64,000 nt of DNA, from positions 310,001 through 374,000 of the forward strand of contig BLZA01000049.1 in assembly GCA_013423385.1 (NCBI GenBank). Direction: 5' to 3'. Positions within the stretch are counted from its first letter, which is position 1. Every line of letters begins with the position of its first letter. This DNA is from Naganishia liquefaciens (taxonomy: Eukaryota > Basidiomycota > Tremellomycetes > Filobasidiales > Filobasidiaceae). Positions 34,355 through 46,361 of this stretch are shown piece after piece. Position numbers and translations under genes: made by a program. The notes under the pieces were generated by a model, which searched no databases, was not told where the DNA came from, and saw only the letters and a program-made list of their open reading frames with translations.

Positions 34355-37300
34355 ATGCAAACAAACATGGACGCTTTCAGTCCTATCTGGTCAAATCACA
34401 AATGGAAAAATCTCGTAGACTGTGTCGTCCCCCGGAGCGAGTATGTTGAGCAGGCGGCGGAAGCCGACCCGACGCGGGGGATCGGACTGCTGCAGATATT
34501 GGATGTTGAAGCGGCAAGGATCTTCGGAAACTGGATCTCTGGTCTGACGGACTTCGAACGAAGAGAAGCGAAGGAACAAGCAGACAGTCGTCGGCAGCAG
34601 GACTTGGCTGCGCTGGCAACGGGCGACAGTAGAGACATCAGTCCGACCGGAGACCCGAATTTGCAAGCGCCACGTTCATCTCAGTACTCAACGCAAGATT
34701 CTTCCGCGTTTGGAAGGGCGACCATTAACTATACAGTGCCTACAGTGTCCTTGCCAGGCCACGGAACTCTAGGAAAGCGACGTCGCAGTTCCAGGCAAGA
34801 AGCAACAGCAACCGGTTCCGCCAGGATTACGGTTTCATCAGCTGACGACAATGGGATGCACTCGCTCGGTCTAGCAGAAGGATTGCCCAAAATAATGGAC
34901 GTTGATGCGAATACCTTTCCAGAGGCGACCAAGGAAGAGCTAAATCAGGCGTTCCGCGGGATTCTTGAGACCGATGGAAACCAGGCTTCAGTCCATACAC
35001 CAACTGCGATGCCCGGCGGCAGCACGAGCGATGAATCAATTCTCGAGGCATTGACGACCCAGTCTACAATACTGATCAAGCTTCGGAATCCGCATGATAT
35101 CTGGCTGGAAATGATGAGGACGCCCCTCCCTCTGCGTCCCAGGAGCTCAATATCGTCTCTCCTGGTGATACAGGTAATCCCGCGCTCAATACAAGAGGTG
35201 CGGATGCTCAGTCTGATCGGAAAGGGCTTATCCGTCACGAAGGGCGAGCCGACGTCCATGGGCAAAAACAATATGCAGCCGATTCTATCGCCATCCATGG
35301 ACATGAACCGCATCAGCATTTCAGGTCCCTCAGAAGCCAAAGCTGCAAGAGACTCAACTTCTCTAGAGCCACCTTCTGCAACTGCGCGAACACGAGAAGT
35401 TTCAGCTGACAAACCGTCGGAAAACGAAGCATGGCCATTTCTCAATAGTAATCACCTTTCTTTCGGTGATAAGGTTCATGGCATAGAATTCGTCGGTGCG
35501 GAGACTCCGATGGCGGATTGCGACGATCCAATGGAATCGATGACTCCGCACGATGTCGACCAGAGCGAATATGACGCCCGTCGTGAAGCGGTGGCGGGGT
35601 ACTTCCCGCAGACTGAACCGATGCTCGTGGGCGATGTCGATGTTGGGCAATTGGCCAGTTTCCCGCGCAAGACATTGTCTGACCCAGCATCAGCGGAAGC
35701 CTTATTACTCACGACGGATTGGTCCAAGACCCCGTTAGGCCCCATGCATAAATGGCCGTCCAGTCTCAAAACCGCCGTGAGCATAGTCATGGCCATGCCT
35801 GGACAAGCGAATCTATGGTGGAACGGGGGAAACGGCAAAGCGCACGACTTGACCATGCTCTACAATGATCATTACGCGGCCATGATTCAGAAAAAGCATC
35901 CGTGGATGTTTGGGAAGACGGGACCCGAAGGATGGGCGGAAGTGAGTCTTCTGTGTGACGCTGCTTCCGGACACGACCGAAGCTAATATGATTTATCAAA
36001 TAGATATGGTCCGCTCTTGGACCTTTGGCCGAAGTCGTTCTATCCGGAACACCGATGACGAAGGACGATGACGAGTTCCTTTTTGAGACCAGAGAGGAAG
36101 GGCAACTAGAAGAATATTATCACAGCTGTTAGCGATCTTTCAGTCAAAGCCATTTTTCGTGCACTCACGTCAATCTATTCGCGTTCTAGGGTGCTGGGTA
36201 CCTGTGAGGGATGAAAATGGTGGAGTTGGGGGACTGCTGAATTACACGCGGAATACCACAAAGAAGGTAGGCTGTCATAACGTAAAGACGCTTAGGATCC
36301 GACAGCTGATGAACCTGACTTGCAGGTCGTGGCCGAAAGGCGTCTCAAATGCACTCGCGAGATCAGCGATCTTCTAGCGTCTGCGAGAGACTTGGATGAA
36401 TTTGGTCGAGCTGTTATCAATGGTCTGTCCGGCGAAGATGTGGCGAAAGACGTGCCTTTTGCCATTCTTTATCATGTTACACAAGAGGAAGCGACGCCCG
36501 ACAACGGAAACAAGCCTTTGAATCTTACAGATGACAGATCTTCCATATCAGGAAGCCGGCATGCACCCATCCGCCTGAAATTAACCTGTAGCGGCCGACT
36601 GGGTGTACCTAAAGGACACCCTCACGTACCGCAGGAGAAGACCGTACTCATCAACCGCATGCCTAGAGCCTTTGGTGGTCTGGATCCTGCCCGAACCAGC
36701 TCGCCTACAATGTCTCTTATCTCGGCTTTGTCGACACCGACAGACGATGAAGATATGAAGATAGTCAAGGCGGACGACTGGCCATTTAAGGAAGTCTTGC
36801 AGACTCGGAAAACAGCATTCGTGGCGGATTGCACCTCTTTGATCGAAGGATTCGAGGTCCGGAGTTGGGATGCATTACCGACCCAGGCTTGCGTGTTACC
36901 AATATCCAACGAATCGAGCGTGGACATCCCGTCAGCAGTCTTGGTAGTCGGCCTGAATCTCCGTCGAGCGTATGACCAGGAGTACGCCGAATGGTTGCAT
37001 CAGCTTCGACTACAACTCTATGGTGGACTCCTTCAAGTACGGTCACAGGAGGCGGAAAGAAATCGAGCGGAAGAGCTCGAGGCCATGGATCGTATCAAGA
37101 GTAATTGGATATCTGGTGTCTCTCACGAATTGCGACTGCCTTTGACGCTCGTGAGCGGCCCTCTGGATGATCTCGCTCGCGAAGCTCCCGAAGGGTCGCG
37201 ATCTAAGAGCCTTCTCACTATGGCGAAGCGGAACGTCAATCGGTTGCACAACCTCGTCGATTCGCTCATGGACTTTTCGCGTCTAGAGGCCGGCAAACTC

Positions 37301-40300
37301 CAGGGCTCTTTCAGGTGCGGCTCTCGTTGTGCCCCTATGCTGAAACTAATATTGACGTGTGTCCCAATATTTCAAACAGGCCTGTTCCCATCGGTGCCTT
37401 CACACGAGATCTGGCGGGCTTGTTCCGACCTGCCATTGAGCGAACAAGGCTGCGCCTCATCATCGACTGCGAAGACGACAACGATCGTGCTTGCTACGTG
37501 GATCCTGATCTCTATGAAAAGATCTTGCTGAACCTCATAGGTATGGCGTTGTACCGTGCTTGTCACGGAAATGTCTTATGCGAGAAGCTTAGCTGACAGT
37601 CCTTTTCCAGGAAATGCTTTTAAGTATACCAAAGTTGGAGAGATATGCGTTGAACTACGGTACACGCCACGGGAAGTCGCTGTTGCTGTCAGCGATACAG
37701 GTGTGGGTATTCCTGCTGCAGCTCTGGAAAGAATCGGTGAACGATTCTACAGAGTTGCTTCTGTCGGACGTTCACACGAAGGCACCGGTCTTGGACTTGG
37801 CCTTGCAAAGGAATTGATCAAACTACATGGTGGATCTCTCGCAGTAGAGTCTTGGTACCCGGAAGAAAATACAGCCAAGCGTCATGGCTCGGTCTTTACT
37901 GTGCGGCTTCCTCTGGGATCTGGACATTTACCCCCGGCGAACATCGATGAACTCGCTACCGCGGTGCAAAAGGAGGGACGTTACGCCAAGGGTATGATTG
38001 ACGAAGTCTTGCAGTGGAACCCCGATCAAGATTCGTCGTTGGAGTCAACCAGCGAATCAGGCGCATCTGGTACACCGTCGGCCATTCAAAGCAGTTCCAG
38101 CGAAAGGACCGGTTCGACTCTCGATCCAAGCACCTTATTCTTCACGAAAGAAGACGTCATTCTGATTGTGGACGACAGCAGGGATCTGCGGACTTGGCTT
38201 GTTAGCCTGTTCAAACCATACGTCGGACAGGTGATCGAGGCAAACGATGGCGTCCAAGGGCTCGAGAAAGCCCTTGCTTTTAGGCCAGACATCATCGTCT
38301 CGGATGTTCAGATGCCGAATATGGACGGTTTCCAGTTACTGCAAGCTGTTCGTTCACACGAAGATATCAAGTTTACGCCTTTCATCATGCTCACTGCTAG
38401 AGCCGGGGAATCCGACTTGACCACGGGACTATTGACCGGTAAGTGGATAGGCTGCCAGCGTAACATTTCTCTCATTGCAGCAAGTCTTGTAGGCGCCGAG
38501 GATTACATGGTGAAACCATTTGTCAGCAGAGAATTGGTAGCGCGCGTCTCGCTTCAAGTGCAGCTGGGCAAACGTCGCAGGATCTTGGAAAAGGCATTTG
38601 CGCAAAGATTGGAAGAAGTTGAGAAGCGGCGTCAGCAGGCTGAGCAAGAAAGGAAACGTCAAGAATTGTTGATAGACGTTACTTCGTGAGTCGCTTCTTC
38701 GGAAAACTTGAGCACGGAACTCATGATCGATCCTCTGGCAGACACGAACTCCGAAACCCGACCAGGTAAGACTATCCGCCGTAAGAAGTTACAGGGAAGC
38801 TGAATGCGATTTCTGCACGCTTTCAGCGCGATTCAGCAGTGTTCACAGCTAGGTTAGTCGGATCAATGTCCATGCTTCCGCTTCCATCGACTGATCTTGT
38901 CTCCTAGTCGGCGGAAACCTAACACAGCTTCGGCAAACTTTCCAACACATGTTTGCCGAGAATCAGAGCCTGAGTATTACGCTGGACCTGATTGAACAGC
39001 TCAAGGCCGACGAAGAGCTGTGCCGGAACATCTATTCTTGCGCCCAAAACCAATCAAGAATTGCAGATGACGTGCTGGCGCTCGCTCGAATCAATCTGGA
39101 CATGCTGCAATTCGTTCATGTAAGCTGCATCAGGGCAGTGGGGCTAAGTCGACGAGACCTGATGCGGTTTGGAACAGGTTCCTACTATAATCCGCAAGAG
39201 AATACAGGATGTCGTCAAGCCATTTGCCCTTGAAGCGCAGTCGAACGGAATTGACCTGACACTTGATCTATCGGATCCGTCTTTGGCCATCGTACCATAT
39301 GCCACAACAGATCCTTTCCGTCTGGGACAGGTCGTTGTCAATCTGCTGGGTAATGCGATGCGTTACGCTGCCGAGGGTGCTACGCAAAGGGTGGCTGTCA
39401 AGGCAGTCATCGCGCCTGAGCCTCCGAGGTATGACGATAACTTTCTCGCCCTCGTTATACTTACATCATCGCCTTCTTATAGTGACACTTCTTGCCTGCC
39501 ACCGACGACTCCCTTTGCCAAAACTATACAGGATGGTGACCATTGCTACCTGTACATCAGCGTGTCAGGCAAGTGTATTGAACAAGATCAAACTCGAGGA
39601 TGAGCTAAATACAACGAATACAGATTCCGGACCGGGTCTCGCGAAAGAGGACGTTTCGCTCTTGTTCAAACGTTTCAGTCAAGCTACCAAGCAGTCCAAC
39701 AAGGTTTTCGGCGGGTCGGGCCTGGGACTCTGGATTTCGAAGCAAATCTCTCATCAAAGTGAGTAATTCATACCTTCCCGCCCGTGCGCGATTGGCTAAC
39801 CCTTGTATTGCAGTGGGCGGCCGCATAGAGGTCGACTCCGAGTACGGCCAAGGCTGCAGTAAGTTGACATGTCGATTGATGCGGAGCACAACGTTGAAGC
39901 GATCCTTCCAAAGCCTTTCGATTCTTTGTAAGAATCACGGCGTGCCCTTCTCAGAAACGGGCACTGGAAGATGATGGCGAGGCTCCGGTGGAGGAGGAAC
40001 ACGTCGCGAAGCGCAGAGATGTCAAGCCCGATGTCAAGATTCGGGTCTTGGTTGTTGAAGGTGAGATCCGAGTCGGTCGTTTGACAGAAGAGCAACTAAT
40101 GTCTCTCTGTGCGCTAGATAACATGATCAATCAAAAGGTCTTGCTGCGTCAACTACGCAAAGCGGGGATGGAATGCGAGGCAGCGAATAATGGCCAGGAA
40201 GCGATCGACCGACTCCGGCAAGTCTGCGCAACGGAAGGTGCAATCGATGCGCCCTTTGACGTCGTGTTGATGGACGTCGAGATGCCCGTCATGGACGGCA

Positions 40301-40497
40301 TGACAGCCGTCCGTCTGCTTAGAGAGGAAGAGGCCACGGGCAAGCTGAATCGAAGTTGGGTGTTTGCGTTGACGGGGAATGCGCGACAGGCGCAGATCGA
40401 TGATGCGCTTGCTCACGGGATGGATCAGGTGATTATCAAGCCGTACGTGTTGAGCCAGGTGATAGAGAGAATTCACGGCGTGTGTGATCTCGCGTAA
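34355..40497 (+). CDS. Double hybrid histidine kinase (Tco2-type: HK-REC-HK-REC)
   Basis: Sensor of the multistep phosphorelay that feeds Ypd1 and stress MAPK signalling; Cryptococcus Tco2 has this same duplicated layout. After ~450 disordered residues come a PAS-like fold (WSKTPLGPMHKWPSSLKTAV) and a GAF-like region (36350-37040). HK module 1: H-box GVSHELRLPLTLVSGPL, N-box LLNLIGNAFKYT, G-box DTGVGIP. REC 1: ILIVDDSRD, phospho-acceptor Asp in DIIVSDVQMPNMDG, Lys in YMVKPF. HK module 2: H-box VTSHELRNPTSAIQQ, VVNLLGNAMRYA, SDSGPGLA, GGSGLGLWISKQ. REC 2: VLVVEDNMINQ, VVLMDVEMPVMDG, VIIKPY. All catalytic residues are present. About 15 introns, including micro-exons at 38742-38765 and 38827-38852 and a GC-AG intron at 39569-39623. 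Starts are possible at 34355 or 34367. Between 35050 and 35300 a second reading frame is also protein-like, so the N-terminal model there is uncertain. Confidence 0.9.
38742..38765 (+). other. 24-nt micro-exon encoding the second H-box
   Basis: Flanked by ctggcag and gtaaga. It encodes the H-E-L-R-N-P core containing the phospho-acceptor His of kinase module 2. It joins in phase to VT(S) upstream and to (S)AIQQ downstream. Confidence 0.85.
38827..38852 (+). other. 26-nt micro-exon following the H-box
   Basis: Flanked by gctttcag and gttagt. It encodes AIQQCSQL and joins in phase to VGGNLTQ. It is separated from the previous micro-exon by a 61-bp intron. Confidence 0.8.
39569..39623 (+). other. 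GC-AG intron in the histidine kinase gene
   Basis: The donor is cag|gcaagt, the classical GC-donor consensus, and the acceptor is atacag. Splicing restores the G-box sequence ISVSDSGPGLA. No GT donor nearby gives the required phase. Confidence 0.85.
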
Positions 40498-41092
40498 GTG
40501 GTGTGCGGAATGTAGCATGGGAAGGGCGTTACGTAGGGGATATTTTGGAACGACAGTAATGTAATGGGATATCATATAGACTAGTCTGGACAGTATGTAC
40601 ACGTTGTAACAGTATGAATGCGTGTGTCAGCGATATTAGTGTGTGGATCACGGACTTTTAGCCTTCCTGGCTAGGTCGTCGATGACTGACGCTGGAGATT
40701 AACGAAATTACACATCTACCGGCTGAGCGCACCATTGACGTCCAGCAATGCTCGAACCCCTGAGCGATAATGCACCCATTCTTGCATCGCTTAAAGCGGT
40801 GATGGGTACATCCATCGTGTATCACCGCCCGTATCGTTCGGAGGACTCGATTATGGATCGATCACACAGTTCAACCTTTCCGATGCTTGACAGTCTTGTT
40901 TGTCAGCTGACCCGCACGCACACCGCCAGAGAGAGAGGCTAATGAATGCATTCTCGGGAGCCTGCTTGAGAATTTCGGGAGCCGGATGTGGATTCAAAGA
41001 TACGATACATCACGGACCAGCCATACAACCTATGTTCTGAATTTATCTTCACTGGTAAATAAAACAACACCCCGACTCATGCTGTTCGCATC
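40498..41092. other. Convergent 595-bp region between the kinase gene and SLX1
   Basis: Space between two convergent stop codons, with both 3' UTRs. No gene, repeat or RNA is recognised. Confidence 0.5.
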
Positions 41093-42779
41093 TCATGGTG
41101 AATCAACGATAGCCATCATCTCCCGCTCCAACCGCGTGCCCTCGCTCTCGCTCACCGACCCGTCGAGGGAAACGCTACCGGCCTGTTCCTGCGTCCGGCC
41201 GGTCGTCAACTTCTTCCCGTTCCGGGCCCGACGCACCGTCGCTCGGGGTCTCGCAGCGGGTTTCTTGGCTTTTCGCACTGGGGGACCGACGCACGGGGCA
41301 TCATCAGAGCCGTCACTTTCCGCCTGACCGCGGACCATGGACCTCATCAACTCGTCGTCATCATCCTCATCCTCGCCTTGCCGGCGACTCGACTCTTCAT
41401 CAGCCTCCTCATCTTCCACCTGCGCCGCTGGATCCGTCTCACCCTGCGCCGCCCTCTCCCTCCGTCGCTTCGCCGCGTTCTCCCTCCGCTGCAACCTCTG
41501 CGCTTCCCGTTCCACGGCAAGTGACCCCTCGAGCACGCCATCACGCCGGGCATAGCATCCCCGTATGACGGCGCCCCATTCGAGTGGGGCGGCGCAGGCC
41601 GGGCAGGTCCCGGTTTTGGGGAGGAGGTTGTGTGGGGTGCAGGCGAGGAAGTGGGTGGCGAGGCAGGGGAGGTGGTATGTTGCCGTGCAGTCGTTTGATG
41701 CGGTGGAGGGACAGAGCGCGAACATGGTGTGGTTCTGAATCAAGGCAATTGTCAGGGCTTTCTCTTAGCAGCGAAGCAAGCCGCCCGACTTGCCTGTGCA
41801 TCCACGGGATCATCGCATAACCCACACCGCATCTTCTCACGGTCACACCTCGACCACTTTTCCCCATGCGCGCTCCGGAAGGCCGTATCGTTGACGTCGA
41901 TCGCCTTGGGTCTTCCCTCCACTACGGAAGCCGCCTTGCCGTCGACTCCGCCCTTGTCAAACGTGACGTCGATCGTTTCGGAGAGGGGTCTGAACGGCCC
42001 ATACCGAAGGATCCCGTCTGCTGCGACGCCGCGTTTCCTCCTCTCTGGCGGCGCAGCGGACGCCTCGACGACGGGATCGCACGCCTGCCAGAGATTCCAC
42101 GCACGTTCGGTAAAGATCCTGACGTGGAGCGGCAAACGATTGTACGGTCGCTTGGTCATCATTGTGCGCACGACGGCGATCCGGGTTTCGAGGTAGTTGC
42201 GCGTGGGGGACGGGGTGAAGATGGGTGGAGGCAGGTCCGAGGTGGTGGTGGTGGCGTGATGGGCGGCGAGCGGTCCGAGGACATCGGTCGACTCGAGACG
42301 AAGGTTGCGCGACAGATGCGGCTTTTGCCATGCCCATTCAAACTGCCGAGACTTTAGCTTCGGGATGCGGAAACCGAGGGAAACCGCCGGGCGGAGCTCA
42401 CCTGCAGCGCGGTCAACTTGCTCGGAAAGCCATACACGATCAGCTGCATCTCCCACGGCCGGCCCCTCCGCGTCCTCACCGCGCCCGCCACCAGCTCGCC
42501 ATTATGCTGCCTGAGCCTGCGCGGCGGGTCGGGCGTGGATCCGACGTAGGTGGCTTTGCTGTTGACCGATGCCTGGCTGTGCAGGAGGTAGCAGGCGTAG
42601 AAGCGCGGGAACGCGTGGTTGCCCTCGAGCAGCGTCGAGCGCGAGCCGGGCGTGGGCGGCATGCGAGGAGCTGGAGCTGGAGCTGGAACTGGAGCTGGGA
42701 GCTGCAGCTGCCAGGGGAAAGGAGGGGCCAGGGAGGGATCGCCGCACCGTGCAAGGTTGATGATTGATGGAAGGTGCAT
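41093..42779 (-). CDS. SLX1: Structure-specific endonuclease subunit Slx1
   Basis: Catalytic subunit of the Slx1-Slx4 nuclease that cuts branched DNA at stalled forks and Holliday junctions. The GIY-YIG domain is at the N-terminus: [32 protein letters not shown], then [20 protein letters not shown] with the catalytic Arg and [15 protein letters not shown] with the metal-binding Glu. The C-terminus has the Slx1 RING-like zinc module: CGLCDDPV, then [15 protein letters not shown] and [20 protein letters not shown]. An acidic then basic tail follows, ending at 41093. Two introns. Starts are possible at 42779 or 42662 ([16 protein letters not shown]). The longer one adds a Pro-Ala repeat not expected in Slx1, so 42662 may be the true start. 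Confidence 0.9.
42661..42715. repeat. GAGCTG-type hexanucleotide repeat at the SLX1 5' end
   Basis: The unit ggagct (plus strand) recurs about six times, with one variant copy. If SLX1 translation begins at 42779 it encodes [10 protein letters not shown]; otherwise it is 5' UTR. Confidence 0.75.
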
Positions 42780-43107
42780 CAACCCGCTCGTGTTTCAGTC
42801 ACAGTCACGTGATCGCATCAAGGCGGGTCGCGGGTCTTTGTCCCTTGCTATCAGCTCCGGAGGGGGGGAATTGATGCGTATTCCATGCTACAGCCTGACT
42901 ACACATGGTTCGAAACGGACGAGACCATCATCATCTCCGCACGCGCTCTCTTCGCCGGCAGTGCGATCTGCAGCGTCCATCTTCCTTGTGTCTGTGTCTC
43001 TCTTACACCACATCATCCAAGATGTCTTCCCCTATAATGTCTGCCCAACGATATCTTCCCCTGCCTGAGCCTGCAAAGTACAACCACACATGTCTCCCCT
43101 CGGCGGC
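42780..43107. other. 328-bp gap between SLX1 and the bS21m gene
   Basis: SLX1 promoter and bS21m 3' flank. No gene is seen. Confidence 0.5.
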
Positions 43108-43765
43108 CTACGATCGATTACGGATAGCCTGCACCAGCTCAATCTTGTGCCGAACCTGTCCCCAAATGCGTTAGATCCCGGAACCTCCCACACAAAACCC
43201 CCGAGACGGGACTCACCAGATCCTGGAATCGTCTCCGATGCCTCTCAACCGCCAGCCTCTTCTTCCGCTCACTCGGCTTCTCATAATACTCGCCCAACTT
43301 CAACTCGCGCTTGACCCTGTTACGCGTCAAGATCCCGCTCAACCGACGCACCGCAACGCTGACGCCCTGATCGCCCGACCGCGGGGAAACAGGCACGCTG
43401 CGGCCCGTGTATTGGTTGCCCGGTTTCGGCCAGCTGCGGTGGGCGTACGTCGAGCGCCACCAGGATTCGGCGGTTGCGCTCGTCGAGGGGTCGTCTTCCG
43501 TGGATGATGATGATGATGCGGAGGCGTTGGCAGAGGGAAGGGCGTTGCGGAGGAAGGAAGTGGCGATGGATGACTGGGCGGTGGACAGCCGCGGGGCGTC
43601 GCGAGATGTGGTGGATCCGGCAAAGGAGGAAAGCGAGGGGATGGACGAGACCGGTTCCGAGGGCGTGTTGAGCAGGCGTGGGGTCGTGCTGATGGCGCGA
43701 GATCCGAGGGTACGTGGGGCCCGAGCGACGGCGGACAGGCAAGAGCGTGGTGAGAAGATGGACAT
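43108..43765 (-). CDS. Mitochondrial ribosomal protein bS21m (Mrp21)
   Basis: Small-subunit mitoribosomal protein homologous to bacterial S21. From ATG 43765 an N-terminal presequence (MSIFSPRSCLSAVARAPRT) and a Ser/Ala-rich stretch precede the S21 domain: YTGRSVPVSPRS, VSVAVRRLSGILTRNRVKRE, LKLGEYYEKPSERKKRLAVE and RHRRRFQDL. A short intron starting at 43205 or just below joins to VRHKIELVQAIRNRS and TAG 43108-43110; this exon restores the expected C-terminal helix. It is head-to-head with the SDR gene, 300 bp apart. Confidence 0.9.
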
Positions 43766-44065
43766 GGTGCCGAGGATGGTAGATTGTGCAGCACACGAGA
43801 GAAATGGCATGTACGAATGGCATGATGAATGCGTGAATCCCTCGTTGCTTGAATCCCCTGATCGCCCGGAAATTCGGTCTGCGTGGAAATGACGTGTCCT
43901 TTCCCCGCAGCCCGTCATCGGCGATCCCAGACACACGCAGATCGTTCGGATCCGCGCCCGGCGTTTAGGCATCTTCTAGCTCGCATCGAATGTAACGCCC
44001 ATATATGCCACTCGACCCGATCCACCCTGCGCGCACAGAACGCGGTACCATTCCATCGTACAACC

Positions 44066-45244
44066 ATGTCCAAACCCTTGGTCGTCATCGTCTCTGGCGC
44101 CGTAAGCCTTTGGAGCCCTCCCGCCGCGCCGCGACCTCCCGCATTGATCTCTCCCTCTGTAGAACCGCGGCATCGGCCAAGCCATCTGCCACGGCATCCT
44201 CGCCCTACCCCATCGCATCACCCTCTTCGCCGCGTCCCGCTCCGGCGCGGATCTTGCATTCTCACCGAGTCACGGATCGACCGTCGTCTATCCGAAATTG
44301 GATATTACGGATGAGGAGAGCATTCGTGCCCTGGTGGAGCGTGTGCAGCGAGAAGGCGGGGTCGATGCGTTGGTCAATAACGCCGGGGTGAATCTTGACA
44401 ACAAGTATACGCTGGAGAATGCAAAGACGACGCTCAAGACAAACTATGAGGGAACGCTCAACGTACGTCTCCTTTCTCAGACCCGGGCATCCAACGTGTT
44501 TTTCACCGTACCGTGACCGAGACACTAGATGAACCGTGCATTCCTGCCCCTGGTACGAGCATCCAAAGGCCGAATCATCAACCTCTCCAGTGTCGGCTCC
44601 CAGCTCAAACCTTACAGCCCCGCCATTCAATCCCGATTCCGCAACGTTGAGTCCCTCGACGAGATCCAAGCCCTCGCGGATGAATACATTGTAAGTCCCC
44701 CCCCCGGTCCCCCAACCCCCACCGCTGCGCCTACAGCCCATCTTGGCATTCTCACTAATCGATTCTCGCCGCCGCTGGACAAATAGTCCAACGTCGAGGC
44801 ACGGAACGAAACAGACTCTGGCTGGGGCGGACCCGGCCGCTCATACAGCGTCAGTAAAGCACTCATCAATGCCTTTACGCGAGTGCTTGCGCGGCAGGAA
44901 GAGGCACAAGGTTCGGGCGTGCTCGTGAATTGCTGTTGCCCGGGATGGGTCAGCACCGATATGGGAGCGGTGAGTTCCACGTCGGGAATCAGAGACATTT
45001 TTCAAGGAAACGACTGATGCAGGGGTTCCGTAGCTCGTGGGTAAACCGCCCAAGTCGCCCGGTAATTGAGCAGTCTCATCATCCATTTATTGACAACGTT
45101 GCTGACCTCTCCCATCTCGTTGTAGCCGAGGGCGCCAAGATCCCGCTCAAGCTGGCGTTTGGCGATATCCAGGGAGTCAGTGGCGCCTACTGGGCGAACG
45201 ATTCCATATCAAGCACGGACGACGGCAAGGTGCAGGAATGGTAG
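44066..45244 (+). CDS. Short-chain dehydrogenase, carbonyl reductase-like
   Basis: NADP(H)-dependent SDR resembling carbonyl reductases. Exon 1 (MSKPLVVIVSGA) is spliced to NRGIGQAICHGI, giving the TGxxxGIG-type cofactor motif as SGANRGIG. LDITDEESI, DALVNNAGVN (NNAG), RIINLSSVGSQLKPYS (catalytic Ser) and YSVSKALINAFTRV (YxxxK) follow, with CCCPGWVSTDMGA near the end. The last exon reads EGAKIPLKLAFGDIQGVSGA and stops at TAG 45242-45244. Four or five short introns. ~290 aa, close to CBR1. The physiological substrate cannot be told from sequence. It converges with RIB3, 59 bp between stops. Confidence 0.85.
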
Positions 45245-45303
45245 GCGTGAAGAACTCTATCACAGGACCGAAGATTGTATTCCGTTGTAGCCCTATTCAC
45301 AAC

Positions 45304-46134
45304 CTACTGCCGTGTCTGCTGCTTCCTCGAGTACTCCTTGAGCTGCTCGATACTGATCATCTTGAGTCCCCACGTCTGCGCAAACGCCTTGCAGTCATCC
45401 CGTCGCGCCATCGAGCCTTCCTCGTCATCTGGCTTGACGAGCTCGCATAGCAGACCGGCGGGCGGCAGCCCCGTCAGTTTACACAGATCTGAACCAGCCA
45501 GGCTTTCAGTAATTGCGAAGGAAAAAGAAAACGGGTCGAGCGGGCTCACCGGTCGCAGCTTCTGTATGTCCCGGACGCGCAAGCACGCCGCCCTCGGTGT
45601 ATCGTAGCGGGACCATATGCCCCGGACGACTGAAATCTGACGGTTTCGCCGCCTGGTCGGCGAGCAAGCGGGCCGTGAGTGCGCGGTCGTGCGCAGAGAT
45701 ACCGGTGGTGGTTCCTGTCATGGGAAAGGGACAGTGTTCAGGTTGTGCGGAGCATGGATAGAGGACGTGTAAATGGCTGGCTGGCTTACCTTGCTTGGCA
45801 TCGACGGTGACGGTGTAGGCCGTCTTGTGACGTTCTTGGTTGTCAGGAACCATCATCGGGATCTCGAGCTGTTTTAGACGTTCCTCCGGGAGCGAGATAC
45901 AGATATAGCCGCTGTCAAAGTCCCGTCAGCGAGAGGCATTGTTCGTGAGGTTGGGGAGGCGCACCTGGTATGCTTGATAAACCACGCCATCTTCTTGGTT
46001 GTGCACTCGCTTGCAGCAATCACGAGGTCGCCCTCGTTCTCGCGACCTTCGTCATCCATGACGACGACGAACTCGCCGGCCTTGAATGCGGCGAGGGCAT
46101 CTTCTATTTGGTCGAACTCGAATGTGGCAGACAT
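45304..46134 (-). CDS. RIB3: 3,4-dihydroxy-2-butanone-4-phosphate synthase
   Basis: Converts ribulose 5-phosphate to the four-carbon precursor of riboflavin plus formate. Conserved blocks: [20 protein letters not shown] (acidic metal-binding DDExREnEGD), [40 protein letters not shown] (TTGISA), [45 protein letters not shown] and [15 protein letters not shown]. The start is ATG 46134 ([20 protein letters not shown]); the open frame upstream lacks conserved sequence. The stop is at 45304. Three introns. Monofunctional, as in other fungi. It is head-to-head with MMM1, 227 bp apart. Confidence 0.95.
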
Positions 46135-46361
46135 GGCGGTGAAGAGAGTGTTGAATGGCACCCGACCGGTGAGTGAGATGACTGACTTGAAACGCACATC
46201 GCACATTCATATCATCATGGCGGGTCAGTGATATCCGATAATCCACAAGAGCGATCGAAACGCCGCGCGACTTTCTGCATCCGCCGCGGTGTCTCGATGA
46301 CCAATATCTCCCATCTTCCTGCCCAGTACTCGGTTCCCCGTCCCGACGCAGCTCACCAGCC

